Shown here piece after piece: positions 38,552-51,445 of a DNA stretch of 64,000 nucleotides. The notes under the pieces were generated by a model, which was not told the origin of the DNA, ran no database searches, and saw nothing but the letters and a program-made list of their open reading frames with translations. Within the stretch, counting starts at the first letter, position 1. The number at the start of each line of letters is the position of its first letter. This stretch comes from Batillaria attramentaria (taxonomy: Eukaryota; Mollusca; Gastropoda; Batillariidae), in NCBI GenBank assembly GCA_018292915.2, contig JACVVK020000367.1, forward strand, positions 577,001 through 641,000, given 5' to 3'. A program made the translations under genes and the position numbers.

Positions 38552-38640
38552 TGCGAGGCGGGTGGATCAGCCAACTGGCTGAGCTCCTGACTCGGCCTCG
38601 GAGGGTTGAGAGTTCAAATCCCGAAATCCCGACACGCCCT
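38552..38640 (+). mobile_element. tRNA-like SINE head, family 4
   Basis: GGTGGATCAGCCAACTGGCT, CTCCTGACTCGGCC and GAGAGTTCAAATCCCG form tRNA-like A and B boxes. The following microsatellite hides any body. Confidence 0.4.
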
Positions 38641-39347
38641 GTGTGTGTGTTGGGGGGGGGGGGGCACGAACAGTTCATATACTATTGTTCCTGTGTCGCC
38701 GACATCGACAAACATCGTCCAGTCGCTACATTGTAATAATATGCAGACGGCCCCTGCACATTCCAGCCGTGCTTACAACCCTCGTGTACAAACATGGACG
38801 AGCAGTTGATGTCCGACACACGTAACTTGACTGCTCGGCTGAGCGCGTCGTTTGAAGCTCAGGCCCGAGTCAATCAGCCAATGAGCAGGTCAGCCAGTCA
38901 GTCAAACGAGCAGTTGGGGGATTGGGTGTCAAGGTCAGGCGGGGGCGGCCGAGGGGAGGGGAGGGGAGGGTTGGAGGAGTTCGTTCGAAGATTTATGGCT
39001 GTGCAACACGACGTGCAACTGCATACAATCTATATTCACAAAACACACACACAGAACGGGACATGCAAGTTGGCTCGAATGGCATAGGGTTGTTTTGTGG
39101 CATTTGCCCCTTGGCGGAGGAGAGGGGGGGGGGAGCAGAGTATCAGTCGCCACCCCCACCCCCCCCCCCCCTATCAGTTCTTGGTCCTGAAAATGTCTAC
39201 AAATTCGTGTACTACCCCTCCCCCCTCCCCCCCATCTCCCCACTCACACACGCGGACGCCTTTTTGTTTGGCGTTTTGAATCCCCCTCCCCCCCCACCAT
39301 TCACCCCCTGGGAAAAAATGTCTTCCTACGCCACTGACTGTACTCAG

Positions 39348-41209
39348 GGGTGCCAGATTTCCGATTCAGATCGGATTTCCGATTTGAAATTTTACGTAAA
39401 CTCAGATTTCCGATTTGGCAGAAAATCGTATGTTCGGTGTTTTTTTTTTTTTTTGGTTTTTTTTTTTTTTTGGGGGGGGGGGGGGATTCCGATTTGTCGT
39501 TAGGTGGAACTTTCGCGAGACCGTCTTCGGTGGAGTAAGTTGCAATGGCCTCGCCTTCAAGTAGAAACACTTTTCGTAACCGCAAAATCGCGAAAAAGAA
39601 ACGGGTGGGGCGTGCAGGCGGCAAGGTCTCGTGCTGCACATACTGCGTAGTTTGCGGTAGCTTAGCATCCATGCGATCTTCGCGCCGATGAAGCATTCAT
39701 CTGGATTTTTTAAAATCGAATAATTAAACCAACAGAAAGAAAAATACAATACGGATCGTTTCTGAGGGGCAGACGCGACGTTTTAGCTACAAAAATACGC
39801 GTATGATGATCGTCCGACTTGGGCGTACGCGTGCCGGATTTTCCCATGCGTTCAGTCTTTACCGGCGTCGATAAAGCATTGAGCGGTTGTGTTTTCTTAC
39901 GCAAAACTAAAACAGCTGAAAGAAAAATGCATTATGGATCGTTTCTTAGGGCCAGACACGACGATTAAGTTACCAACAATTTGCCTAGAATGATCGTGCG
40001 CGTGGTACACCTGACTTGCGAGTACCGGATTTTCCCGAAGTCTATTTTAAGGCGAAAATCAATACGAAAAATCAATACTAGTGATCTCATTTGGGGGAGG
40101 GACTAATCAAGATAACCATATAGTTAACAGTCAGGGCTTAAGATCTTCCACCGTGCTTTTGTCGGATTTCCACCTTTGGCTATAAATTCAAGTTTCTGGT
40201 CTCTCAAAAAGTGTTTCAGTCAGTCCGGCTTTGTCTGAAGCACTTAAACTGAATCACTCACACAGAGTTCAGTGTATTTAAAAACAAATCTTGGGGAGCA
40301 TTCCCGTGCACACCTCTAGCTTAACAATTAAGCAGGCGTGCACTCCTGGCTTTGACACTTCATCACCATTACGTCCATAGTAAGTGTTAGGCAGTTTGTG
40401 GTAAACACACTGTGTAGTTTTACACAGATAAAGAAACGCCTGTGCTTTGAAATCAAAATGTGTACTTGCCAACTGTAAATTTGTATAAAGTGTCATCCTG
40501 TTAAGTGGGTCCGACTGTATTACAGATACACTTTGCTATTCAAAAACTACACTTTGTCCCCCCCCCCCTAAACCATGCTGAACCTATCTCAGTTTCTGAG
40601 AGTAAACTGACAGGTCTTTTAATGTGTGGATTTTAGAGTTTGATTCTCCACAATGATTATTTGGATAAACTTGTGTGCAGCAACAAGAGGTCTATAATAG
40701 CTAGTCTAAGGGTTGAAATTTGAAGGGAAAATGTGGTAGATAAGAATAGCTATCAAATGCTCTCAGGTGCCATGAGAGGCCTAGAATTGGCTCTTAAATT
40801 TGGCAAAATTCGTGTTTTTTTCCGGGGGGCGTTGCCCCCCTGGTTCCCCCAGCAGGGCTCCGCCCCTGCACCCTGCCGGGGGCCTAGGCGGCCCCTGGAC
40901 CCCGGCCTGGGAAAAGAAGTTTCAGTATTTTCAAAATTGCCAGCTTTCACCCATGTACAAGTTGCAATGGCCTCCTCTTCAACTAGAAACACTTTTAACC
41001 GCAAAATTATAAAAAAGAAAGAGGTGGCGCGTTCGGCGTTCCTTGCATTCCGATTTTGAGGGCCAATTCCCCCCCCCCCCCCCCCCCCCCCCCCGCTTGT
41101 CAATTTTTTCTGGCTTTCCTTGCATTCCGAGTTGTGGCTTTTCAGATTTGGCAAAACATCTTTAAGTGGTTTCAGATTTGTAGGTCCCGAGTTGCTAGCA
41201 CCCCTGTGT
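39348..41209 (+). mobile_element. Decayed hAT-like element
   Basis: The left end CAGGGGTGCCAG and right end CTAGCACCCCTG are inverted, with a weak 8-base flank match (CTGTACTC / GTGTACAC). Inside are two start-like repeats, MASPSSRNTFRNRKIAKKK (39544) and MASSSTRNTFNRKIIKKK (40969), and a GC-rich CCCCTGG block. hAT is inferred from the ends only; no transposase core is seen. Confidence 0.38.
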
Positions 41210-41676
41210 ACACCACGGAATAACTTTGATACCAGTACACAGTGATAAATAAACTTTACTTAGAGTACAGTATATTCTTAGAGCCTAAATATATACTGAC
41301 TTAGAGTTTTCACTAGCTTCTGCAGTCAGTATTCCTGTGCCGCGCGCACACTTTTAGAGTTGAACGACGTGCAGCGTTCAATTTTGGCTAAATTTGCATC
41401 CGACTTCAGTTAAAAGTAAATTTAGAAAACCGCTTCTGCCTGTTAGTCAAGGCCACAGGCCTGTACACACGAACCGTGTCCCCATTTTGTGTGTTTGTGA
41501 GGCGCATAGTAAAACCTAGTCAGTTTAACTGCTTTGACATTCTTTCGCTGACAGCCACGGTATAACTAATGAGGTTTCCGTACTCTCGGCTGCTTTTCTT
41601 GTTGGTCAAGATTTTTCTATCATGCTGTTCTCACTTACAAGTTCATTTTTTCCCTTCTTTTTTTTTTTCACGACAG

Positions 41677-42971
41677 GGGTCGACGCAACAAGGCGAAGTT
41701 TACTGAAGCTAAGGTCACAGAGGGCGAGACCCCAAATGACGCCGACGCTGAAGGAGCGCTCACGGAAATTGCCGAAGGTGAACGAGCGAGGATGGGCGCG
41801 CGCGACGGCAGTCCCGCAGCCAACGCGACGCGCGCAGACATCCATGTAGCAGACGACACTTCAGCCCAGGCAGCAGCCTCCGAGAGCTCTGGACTAGACG
41901 ACATGTCGGAGGACACAGGCGGAGGAGGGGGCGGGGGGAAAAAGAAACGTGGTCGAAAAGGGAAGAAAAACAAAAGCAAACTCTTCAACTCGTCCAAAGA
42001 TGGTTCAGGGACTTCACAGCAGCCAAAAGATCCGACAGGTGACAAAACTGTCAACGGCCCTGCGGCGGGAAACGCTTCTACAGAAAACGGTGAAGTTGGA
42101 GAAGTTGCGGAAAGGGATATAATCGTTTCTGTGGCGGCATCCCAGCTGAGCAGTGCTGCCCCACCCGACAAAACATCTGCAGGAATCCAAAATGGAGAAG
42201 TCGGCGGTGCAGAAACCCGCGCAAAGAGTTCAGATTTCTTGGTGGATGGTGTTGCAGGGAAAAAGGAAGACAGTCGGAAAGAGAGGGGCGGTAAAAACAA
42301 CACGGAACCTGGCCAGACGTCTGGGGACAAGAACGAATCAGCCGGGAGTGTTACTAACGGCGGTTCCCCAGTTCTCTCAGGCGCGGCTGTTTCCTCCCAA
42401 AACAAAGATGGCACGGGAGACACGGACAGCCTTCGATCCAGAGACAGCCTGGCCGAGATCGAAGCCGAAGCGGAAGCCATGCTTGCCCTCGCTGACGTTT
42501 CCATGTCAACGGTGTCCTCGGAATCTCTGGCCACGGACACGAGCGAAGGGGGAGGAACCAGGGCAGGGTCTGCCAGCGAAAAGGACAAGGACAAAGCTAA
42601 ATCCACCGGAGGCGGTCTCAAAAAGATCCTCCGTCGCAAGATCAGCCAGACTTTGTTCAACGTGGACCTCGAGCAATGCGACCCAGAGATCTGCGTGTCC
42701 ATTCTGAAGATCCCGACCGTGCAGAACCTGGGCGCCATCAAGAAGAAGCTGAAAAACAGCGGGAAGGAATGGATGCAGGGTTTCCTGGACAACGAGGGGC
42801 TGGAGGCCCTGCTGGATTGTATCGACTCGTTGGGAAGCCGCCGCGTGACGCAGCTGTCTGACGCGCTGCTGCTGCTGGAGTGCGTCGCGTGCGTCAAGTG
42901 CGTCATGAACTCCAAGATGGGGCTTGAGCTCCTGGTGCAGCGACCGGACTACGTCTGCAGGCTGGTGAAAG
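41677..42971 (+). CDS. INF2: INF2-like inverted formin, second coding exon: charged extension and start of the DID
   Basis: Formins of this type nucleate, elongate and sever actin filaments; the N-terminal DID holds the protein inactive by contacting the C-terminal DAD/WH2 region. The exon follows TTTTTTCACGACAG and ends AAAG|GTAAGG in phase 1. The first ~320 residues are low-complexity, with Gly-rich and Lys-rich blocks (GGGGGGKKKRGRKGKK). The last ~100 residues match the INF2 armadillo-type DID from family knowledge: DPEICVSILKIPTVQN, GKEWMQGFLDNEGLEALL, LSDALLLLECVACVKCVMNS. The exon stops mid-domain. The next exon, expected to continue with a LDT-like helix, was not found up to 64000. Vertebrate INF2 starts its DID near residue 30, so this extension is unusual. 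The antisense open frame here is a composition shadow. Confidence 0.86.
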
Positions 42972-43122
42972 GTAAGGGAATCTATACATGCAATCAGCAG
43001 TGATATCATCAAGAACAACACACATCATCGTTGAGAAAAGCTCCGACATACACAACAGCAACCGCAACTGTTCACCAAATGTCCAAGCATTTCAGTTTCA
43101 TGTAACGCCGGTGTTTAGTTTT

Positions 43123-43240
43123 CGTTTTCGTCTCGTCTCGTCTCGTCTCGTCTCGTCTCGTCCCGTCTCTTCTTGTCTCGTCTTGTCCCGTCTGTTCTTG
43201 TCTCGTCTTGTCTCCTCTTGTCTTGTCTCGTTTCGTCCTG
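43123..43240 (+). repeat. (TCTCG)n array with variants
   Basis: Pentamer array GTCTC/GTCTTGTCTC in the intron after the INF2 DID exon. Confidence 0.85.
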
Positions 43241-44458
43241 CGTTGTCTTTTTGGTGTGGTTTAGTTTAGACGTCTCTGCAGAAGTTCTCACGCCCCTCGT
43301 CAGTGAATAGACGAAATCTCCGATAATCACACATTTGTCGGATGGTTGCGTGACATAATAGTTGAGTTAGCAGCTGAGTGTCATTATCGTGTCTGCCTTC
43401 AGGTAATCAAGGTCTTGCAAGCAGTTTTGACAGCCGTCTGCCGTGACGTAGCTTTGACATTTCCGTAACTCCCTTGTTTGCCCAAAGCATACAAGGCTTA
43501 TGTCCATGTCTGTGCGATCGGTTATATAGTCGGACATAGATCGTGATCAAGCATGCATCTCATCCGTCTCATTTGCGCATTTAATATGATAAAATCAGGG
43601 ACGAACTGCAGTTTCTTTCGGCTAAACGGCGTTCTCTGGTTGTCATTTCTGTATGTTCGCGCTGAATTATCTACCTTGGTTTGAAATCTAATGTCTAGCG
43701 TATGGCATCATTATCTGGTTAGCTCGGTTCTAAATATTCTTGGAGGTTGAAATGTCACGTAACAACGTTGTGTTTAGTATCTGTGTTCAATACACTAAGA
43801 AGATCAAAGGACGTCTATCCGCTGTCTCTAAGTTGGACTTCGTCTTGTGTTTGTGCCGTTTGCCTACCATACCCTCGCGTACACATGTAAGTGGTGGTAT
43901 ATATGCGGCTAACGGACCATTCTTTTCAAGGATGACGAGGTGACCATACTGCGTAGCATGCATTTCACGTTTACGAGCGATTCGGTGCCAGAGAGGGAGG
44001 TTCTTTGGTTGTGATGTCTGTATGTTTGCGTTAAATTATCTACCTTAGTTTGAAATGAAACGGGGAGGGCTTGTCTCGTGGCCTGGGAGTGTTTTCGTGC
44101 GTAGATGTCGTTTCAGTGGCTTCTAAACCGCCTTGCTGTGTGATGACACTGTACGATTACTTGGTGCTTGACTGGCTTCGGACAATGGCCCATCATTCGT
44201 CTTGCGTAAGTTTAGATGTCGTGGGAGTAAGTGTTAGTGCTCAACACGGTCATATCGATTTGGTGCTTGGCTAGTTTCGCTTGCAGCGTGATAATTGTTT
44301 ACATGTCGCTGTGCATGTCCAGTCGATTGGCAGGTCGGATGTCAGGGAATCGTCGGAGAGAGAGAGGAGAGAGAGAGAGAGAGAGACTGAGTTATTGGTT
44401 AGGGAGAAGAGGCTTGTGATGATTTTGAAATGGTTATGATTGTGACGGGACGATTCGC

Positions 44459-44481
44459 CAGTTTACAATCTTACCATGCAG

Positions 44482-44557
<76 letters not shown>

Positions 44558-44666
44558 TGTGTGGTTTTAGCAACAGCAAGGTTGAAAACTGGTCTGACGA
44601 CCAACACTTTTGTTATACCGTTGTAAAATAAAGATTCGTTCGTTGGTTCGTTCTCTCTCTCTCTCT

Positions 44667-44720
<54 letters not shown>
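44459..44720 (+). repeat. (CT)n(CA)n and (TC)n around a LINE 3' end
   Basis: (CT)n(CA)n at 44485-44556 and (TC)n with a C run at 44652-44718. Confidence 0.93.
44566..44640 (+). repeat. LINE 3' end, same type as 9006-9080
   Basis: TTTTAGCAACAGCAAGGTTGA, CCGTTGTAAAATAAAGATTC, then (CGTT)n and (TC)n. Confidence 0.55.
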
Positions 44721-46807
44721 GACGCACTATCCAGACTCCAGCTGAGCATACCCATGCAGCCTAAAGCCGTACCACACACCACGCTACTAAATAGTTAACA
44801 CTGTTCGACGCTCCAGTACGACGTAACAGATTGTCAACCGTACAACTGAACTGCCTTACACAACTACGCGTCCATATCTCTTTAAATATCTGGTTGGTGT
44901 ACACACGTACTGACAGGTTTACCACACTACGAGAAAATGAACCCATTTGGAAGCTGGCTTGTTCGTAATTTAGGAAGTGATGTTGCTGTCCCGTGTGGCT
45001 AACAGCCAACATGTTTTGCCCACCTAGTGCAGAATATATTTACTCTGTTGCATGCGGTCCGTCCGAAAGTGTTTGCCCTGTACAAAAACCCTTTACTATA
45101 GTGTTGAATACTTCTGTCGCTTGGCGGCGCTGGCTTGCAAATCCTGTTTTCCTCAGTCCGTGTTTTTTTTTTTTTTTTAATTCGCTAATATTTGTGTAGG
45201 AGCGTTTGAAATGTATCCCGAAATAATCACAACTGCGTGATACAGTGCCCACTGACTTTCAAAAAGGGATTGGTGCTTTTTCTGCTAATACTATTAATAT
45301 ATTTGTTTGTACTGTATGTTGATGTGTGGGTGGGTGGGTGTATGTGTTGGAGGTTGTATTTAGGTGTGTTGGAGGTTGTATGTGGGTGTGTTGGAGGTTG
45401 GTTGTGGGTGTGTCGGTGGGTGTGTGGGTGTGTGTGGATGACTGAGGAGTTTTCATGTCCGCAAGGCAGCATAATCGCTTATAAGGTGAAAAAAGGAAGT
45501 TAAACCCCCCAAACACCTCACTCATTTGGGAGTTGTTCACCCTTCGGAAGAAAGGCTGGATGTAATTTCATCTTTGCCTGTTTCCTTTCTCATGATGGAG
45601 TACAGCAAAAGCAATACATTTCCATCCATTAATGCCATGATGACGATCGTCACAGGAGATAATACGAGAGAATCGGCCATTAAAAAAACAGGAGAAGTAA
45701 AAAGAAAAATAGATAATGACAGTTCGTGTTCTGTTTGCGGATTTGTTTGTGCAAACCCGAGGCGAAAATAGAATCGTGCACGTTACGCTGTTTTGCAGCA
45801 CGTTCTGTGCATGTTGTGTGCTTGTTTTACAACATATTCGTGCCCAGTCCAGTCCACTTCAATCACGTGTCCACTTGCGTAGCGCATCGCCAAGTATTCA
45901 AAGAAAACGATTCATGCATGCTCGATGAGTTTAGGAAAAAAGCAGAGGGGGAGGATAGTTTCTTTCAGTCTCTTTCGCACATGGCAAAAGCAAGCCTTTA
46001 TCTCGTTCGTGCTCGAAAACAATCAGCTAAAATGTATTTTCCAAGAAGTTACGATTAATGATTAATAAAGGCCATCCTACCAAACAGGACTTGACTGACT
46101 CGTCATTTTAACCTCAGAACAGATGGCAGAGCTGTGACCGTGTAGTGGATGGCTGTTAGTGTTAATGGCGCTTACATTAACGCTGACATTTATAGCCACA
46201 TTCATTTGTATGACAACGGTAAAACGACTGCTGTGTCGGCGGACGAAAGATGTCATGTAAGCGTCGCGTGTAGCTGTGTTGCCGTTTTTACTGTCTTCAC
46301 CAGTTAGCAGAGTGTACAAAAACATAATTATAGCCCGTGCTTATGGAGATCGATGTGCTCTGTGATTATACTGGTGAAATGTATTCCCTGTGGTTATTAT
46401 AAAAGGTAGTTTAGATTTGATCCGAAGATGCGCTGGGAGGATGATGAGGAGGAGGAGAAAATGTTTATTACAAGATAATGCTGTGAGGCAGTTACTATCG
46501 ATCTTACAGACTGTCCTGCAAAGGGATGAACACTGAGCATGCTTTCTCCTATGCAGGCCGGATGCAGTTGCGCCACTTCCGCGCCACAGTGAACGTGTTT
46601 CACAACGCGGCCGAAGGAAGTCTTTAGGTTAGAAATAGAACGGTGGTATCATTGATAAGAATCTTCAATCCGGGTTTACTGCACCGTGCATGTTTGATTC
46701 ACAAGTCGTAACTTGTGATGAACTGTGTCACATCGACATGATTTGGCCCCCAACCGTCCCACGCATGCGAGACACGAATAAGGGATTACACTTTAACAGC
46801 ATTTACA

Positions 46808-46813
46808 CGCACG

Positions 46814-46880
<67 letters not shown>
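46808..46880 (+). repeat. (CA)n microsatellite
   Basis: Pure CA. Confidence 0.96.
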
Positions 46881-46882
<2 letters not shown>

Positions 46883-47512
46883 CTAGATCTGACCCCCTAC
46901 CTCCCCACGCAGAGTGTCACAGGCACAAAGGATTACACTTTCCCCGGCAACAAAGTGCGTTCTTCCACTACTGTACGTGTACTATACTTGTGAAAGGGCT
47001 AGGCACTTGAGGTGCGGGTGGCCTAAATGAATGCCGTTTGTTTTTCCTTCTTCAGCGTTTTCCGCTTTTCACCCACACATGCCCCGTCCCGATAAAGCAC
47101 ACGTTCACGTCTAACGTTTAAACGCTTAACTTACAAGTACGAAGTCTAAGGAAGAATAGAAGGTGGACAGGAAGGGAGAGAGGGTAGGGCAAGGGGTGGG
47201 GGGATGGGGGGGGGTGTCCCCATTTCTGAGCTGCAGCATGGAGACTGTCTCTCTCTCTCTCTCTGTCTGGGCTCACGTAGCAAACCACTGGCTGTCTGAC
47301 AAATGTCAACGTGTAATACCATTATTACTGCCCGCCCAGTGCCTGTACTGGAACGTTGGTGAAATATTAATAATCTGTTCCAGGACGGACGATAATTGCA
47401 TGCAGTTTTTATTTTTCTCTGGGTTGGCATTTACCACATTTGGTGAGCAAAACGGAGGCATTTGGAAGGGTTAGTCGCTTGCGTGATTCATGCTCGTGCA
47501 CGCGCTTGCGCG

Positions 47513-47626
<114 letters not shown>

Positions 47627-48014
47627 AACACAGATGTGAGGCTCACAAAGCGGCTCGTTGCACTGAAATTCCGTAATAGAATGTGTCCCTGGAGACTGAT
47701 GTGTATAAAGATGTTTTTAAATAGCTCTCTTGTTTACGTCTACCCCGAGACGCTGGACAAACTATCCCTTATGCGAATCCTTTGAAATGAAAGTGTGTCC
47801 CCTGCGGAGTGTGTCGTATGTTTGTCGCCGTGTCTGTACCCGCGTCATGTAAATATGTGGGACAGTTTTAACCTGAACGTCACGTCCAATGTCTGTCTTG
47901 CTTGTCAGTCTGTGCCACAAAGTACATGAACAACGTCAATGGTTTTGATTTGCATAAAATTTGGTAGAGAGGCCGAATCATGAGTTTGAGATGAAACGGG
48001 CTATTTTCATCTTT

Positions 48015-48265
48015 TCTAGCCAACCTGTGTTTTGGAACAGTTTCGCTCATGCGTGCGCCTGTACTCGAGAAATACTCTATCTTGATGATTAGTACAGCTC
48101 TTAATGCGATACAGTGTTGTTTACACTTTGCGCGAGCGGTCGAACATTGACATTCTACGACTGTTGGTACGCTGCTGGAGCGCTCACTGTGGTCGCCACG
48201 TCATCGAGTACGCTTCTGTTGGCTCAGTGCCAGCATTACAGACGTCGTCACTGTGCAGGTGTCTT
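48015..48265 (+). repeat. Interspersed repeat, copy 1 of an inverted pair
   Basis: TTTGGAACAGTTTCGCTCATG, GTTGTTTACACTTTGCGCGA and TCGAGTACGCTTCTGTTGGC are matched in reverse at 52186-52410. Confidence 0.6.
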
Positions 48266-48428
48266 ATGTGGTGTGGTGATAGATACCACGAGAACAGATC
48301 AGAACGATCCGCGGGTACAAAAATGGTAGAATTAGACCCTTTAAAGTAAGGTCTGATACTTTCTATTACAAAATACGGTGGACTTACAGACTGTACTTGC
48401 TCATCCGGGTTTTATCCCCCTCCCCACT

Positions 48429-48430
<2 letters not shown>

Positions 48431-48518
<88 letters not shown>
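48431..48518 (+). repeat. (GT)n microsatellite
   Basis: Pure GT. Confidence 0.96.
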
Positions 48519-49075
48519 TCTATCAACCAAGGAAGTAATATAACAACAGTAAATACTTATATCGTTCCGCTTACTAAACTTCACAGTAAAACTTTAAGTG
48601 AAACGAAGCGAGTACGAAATCAAACCCGTTGGTGCTTCCAAAGTCCACCACTGAAGATCAGCATTTCCACTCCAAGGGGTGTGTGGGGGGAGGGGAGGGG
48701 GGAGGAGGTAGGGGGTGTGAGTGCGCGACAACCATTTTCATCACCGTTACTGTTTTCCTGCCTTCGCGAAGAGCGAACTGGTGAACAGCTGGGCAGCTCT
48801 TCGCTGTTAGTGTGTGCCGCCCTCTGTCATTTCACAAAATAGCTTCCGTTGAATAATTTATCAGCGTTAATCTTCAAAAGCCAGTTTGCCCGCCTGACAA
48901 ACTTGATATATATCCACATGTGTCACTGGTGACACCGATCCGTGTGTCTTCGCTTTACATTTGTGTTAAATGCGCAGTTGCTACTCTTACTAGGTTTTGT
49001 ATAGAGAGACTTCTGTTTTTGAACATTTACTCTTGTTGCTACTCCTGTGCGCTCGATTAGTCTATCCTAGAGATT

Positions 49076-49234
49076 AGGATTGTCGTACCCAAGACCTACA
49101 CTAAGTCCTTTGGACAAAGATCATTTCAGTACCAAGCCCCTGTCATTTGGAATTCTCTTCCCCAGTGCATTCGTAATGCATCTGATATGCTTGATTTCAA
49201 AGCCAGACTGAAAACCTTCTTCCGACTGCGATAA
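49076..49234 (+). pseudogene. LINE RT C-terminal fragment
   Basis: The frame RIVVPKTYTKSFGQRSFQYQ, APVIWNSLPQCIRNASDMLD, FKARLKTFFRLR ends in TAA. It is the conserved C-terminal signature of CR1/Jockey-type RTs. A tRNA-like SINE head starts directly after the stop. Confidence 0.72.
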
Positions 49235-49622
49235 TGGGGTGAGCGGTGGTCTAATAGGTAGCGCGTCGGATTTAGCCACTGCGCAACTGAACGACCGTCA
49301 CCAATGTCATGGCGATGAAGCGTGTGGTCGAGCCCAGGTCGAGCTTGTCATATGTGATATCGGTGGTTTTTTTTGGGGGGTTTTATTTTTGGTTTTTTTT
49401 TTTTTTTTTTGGGGGGGGGGGGGGTCTGCCGGGCTGCTTATCGGGGGTTTCTCTCCGGGTTATCCTGTTTTCCTCCCCCAGCAAAATTGCCCCCCCCCCC
49501 CCAAAAAAAAAAAAAGGTATTGGGTGGCGCTGCACCGCGGCGACGCGCTTCCCCCGGGGGAAGCAGCCCGAATTTCCCGAAAGGGACGATAAAAATTACA
49601 ACAACAACAAAATCTGTGAGGC
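49235..49622 (+). mobile_element. tRNA-derived SINE, family 3, with (AAC)n tail
   Basis: Head GAGCGGTGGTCTAATAGGTA, a distant GTGGTCGAGCCC B-box-like block, TTTCTCCGGGTTATCCTG, and a TACAACAACAACAAAA tail. Long poly-T, G, C and A runs interrupt it. Confidence 0.5.
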
Positions 49623-50204
49623 TAAAATCTTGAAATTTTAGAGCTTTTAAAAGGACTATGGTCCAACATTATTTTCTAAGTTTCACAGGTAACAAGTTTA
49701 GTTTGGAAAAAACGGAGCTCTGTATGCAATACACTGACATTTGCTGGTCGTGCGAACGAGAAATTTAACGGCTCGAACCTGGCCGAGTCAGCTATGTGAC
49801 AAGACTGGGCAGACGCTGTGCGTTTCAGTCTCAGTGACAGCTTGTGTTAGGCTGTAACCGTGCATACGTGTATCTAGGCGGCATGATGCTACATTCTTTT
49901 GAACTATTTGTGAGCGTAAAATGACGGACGATTTCCCATTTAGCGTAGTTGTCATTCAAACGAAAAACAAAAACGCTTGTGATCTTCAGAGGAGACACGC
50001 CTCAGAAATAGGTCGACAGATCAAAAGACTTTCTCAAATATAGGTCGTTTCATCCCGCTGCTCATCCGACAAACATTTTCGGACAGAAAATAGGTCGTCT
50101 ACAATTTCTTTGTGTATCTAGCTCTTTTGTTCCCCGGCCAGGTTTAACCCCCTTCCCCCCCCCCCCCCCGCCCTTTCCTATTTTCAGTGGTGTTGCGCGC
50201 TTGT

Positions 50205-50283
<79 letters not shown>

Positions 50284-51264
50284 CAGACGTATCAGGCTAG
50301 GACTTTCCGTTGGTTTCTTTCTTTTCTAACAAGTTAAATTTCGATCTCTCGTAAAACCTATTCCCTTTGCTATCGTGTACTTTGCAACCAGTGAGCTGTG
50401 GTGCAAAATGCTAGGAATTTCATTTTTTTTTAAAAGCTACGTGTTTTGTATCGAGCTTGTGAACTGCACCGCGCTGATGCATCATCTTGATACAAGTCTC
50501 ACGATCAACCAGTACAACATATCGTCAACCTCTCGTGCAAATCTCTTGTGAATTCCCCGCCATCCTGCATGTAATGCATGCCATCTCGACCATTTTGCCG
50601 CATCCAGCCACCAGCTCACTATGTGACGGTTACGAAATAAGGCCAGGTCTCTGCAGGTGATGCGAAAATCAGGTAACAAAAGGTGAAGTGACGCCAACGA
50701 TCCGTGTCGGCATTTTCACGTTCCACAGCGTAATACGGCCATGACGGTGGCAAGTCACTGAAGCGTGTCGCAAGCTGTCCCACTAGACCGTGACAGTTTG
50801 GACAGGTTTTGAAAATACCTTTGAGGAAGTGAACGATGACAGAAATCCGTTGAGCTGATGTAGGTCATACATGCAACATGGGCCTCGCGGTCATTCAGTT
50901 AGAGTGTTTCAGTTTATCCACATACGTAATTATGACACAAGACACAGAAACCTGAACTCAATGTTTCGACTGCATTAGTAATGAAAACCGATCAATCCTT
51001 GTGGCCCCAGACGCTAACCGTGAGATAATTATATTCCTCAGAGACGTCCAGTTGACATGTAGCCAGATTCTGACTGACAACTCAGTGCAGCCAATCACAG
51101 TGCACCTAATACCGTGGCTCCGTCAGACAAATCGTACGTGTGGGATTGTCTGTCGGAGAATTCGAGGGTTGCCTGCCAGAGCAGTCCTATCTCTCTTCTT
51201 TCTATCTGTATAGATGGCAGGGAACCCACGATTTGCCCGACAAACTAACCGCCGAGTAATCAGT
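49623..51264. other. No gene seen
   Basis: One (GT)n and a poly-C run; otherwise unique-looking DNA. Confidence 0.45.
50209..50282 (+). repeat. (GT)n microsatellite
   Basis: Pure GT. Confidence 0.96.
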
Positions 51265-51445
51265 GGTAAAACACAATAAATCCATGACGTCATCTTGTGG
51301 GAAAAGGCCATTACATGATTACGTCAATGTCGTTCATCTTGAATTGACGTCATGGACTTATTGCGTTGTGCCATTGCACGGCAGAAAGAAATCAGATGGG
51401 TTTAGCATGGAGAATTAGAGGACGTGGCTACGGGCCTGTGGGCTT
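51265..51445 (-). mobile_element. Diverged fragment of the same MITE family
   Basis: It shares TTCATCTTGAA next to ATTACGTCAATG and CATGACGTCAT, in the same relative order as 37747-38084, and a GGACGTGGCTACGGGCCTGTGG block. Ends are not resolved. Confidence 0.45.

Larger units (their letters stand above)
42972..46800. other. Presumed INF2 intron; no exon seen
   Basis: Simple repeats and one LINE 3' end. No frame continues the DID. Confidence 0.45.

Noticed and set aside
38794..39087. Frame MDEQLMSDTRNLTARLSASF as an exon
   Set aside because: It reads plausibly at first, but then runs into G-rich low-complexity DNA, with no good donor at a fitting phase.
41668..42915. 415-codon antisense frame over the INF2 exon
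   Set aside because: It is Ser/Pro/Phe-rich, has no recognisable domain, and mirrors the GC-rich coding strand that carries the DID.
45526..45771. 81-codon frame with two Cys-x-x-Cys-like pairs near its end
   Set aside because: No splice sites or homologous domain were recognised. Its length is not unusual for chance.
48104..48349. Frame MRYSVVYTLRERSNID as a gene
   Set aside because: It lies within an interspersed repeat that recurs in reverse at 52186-52410, with frame-breaking differences.
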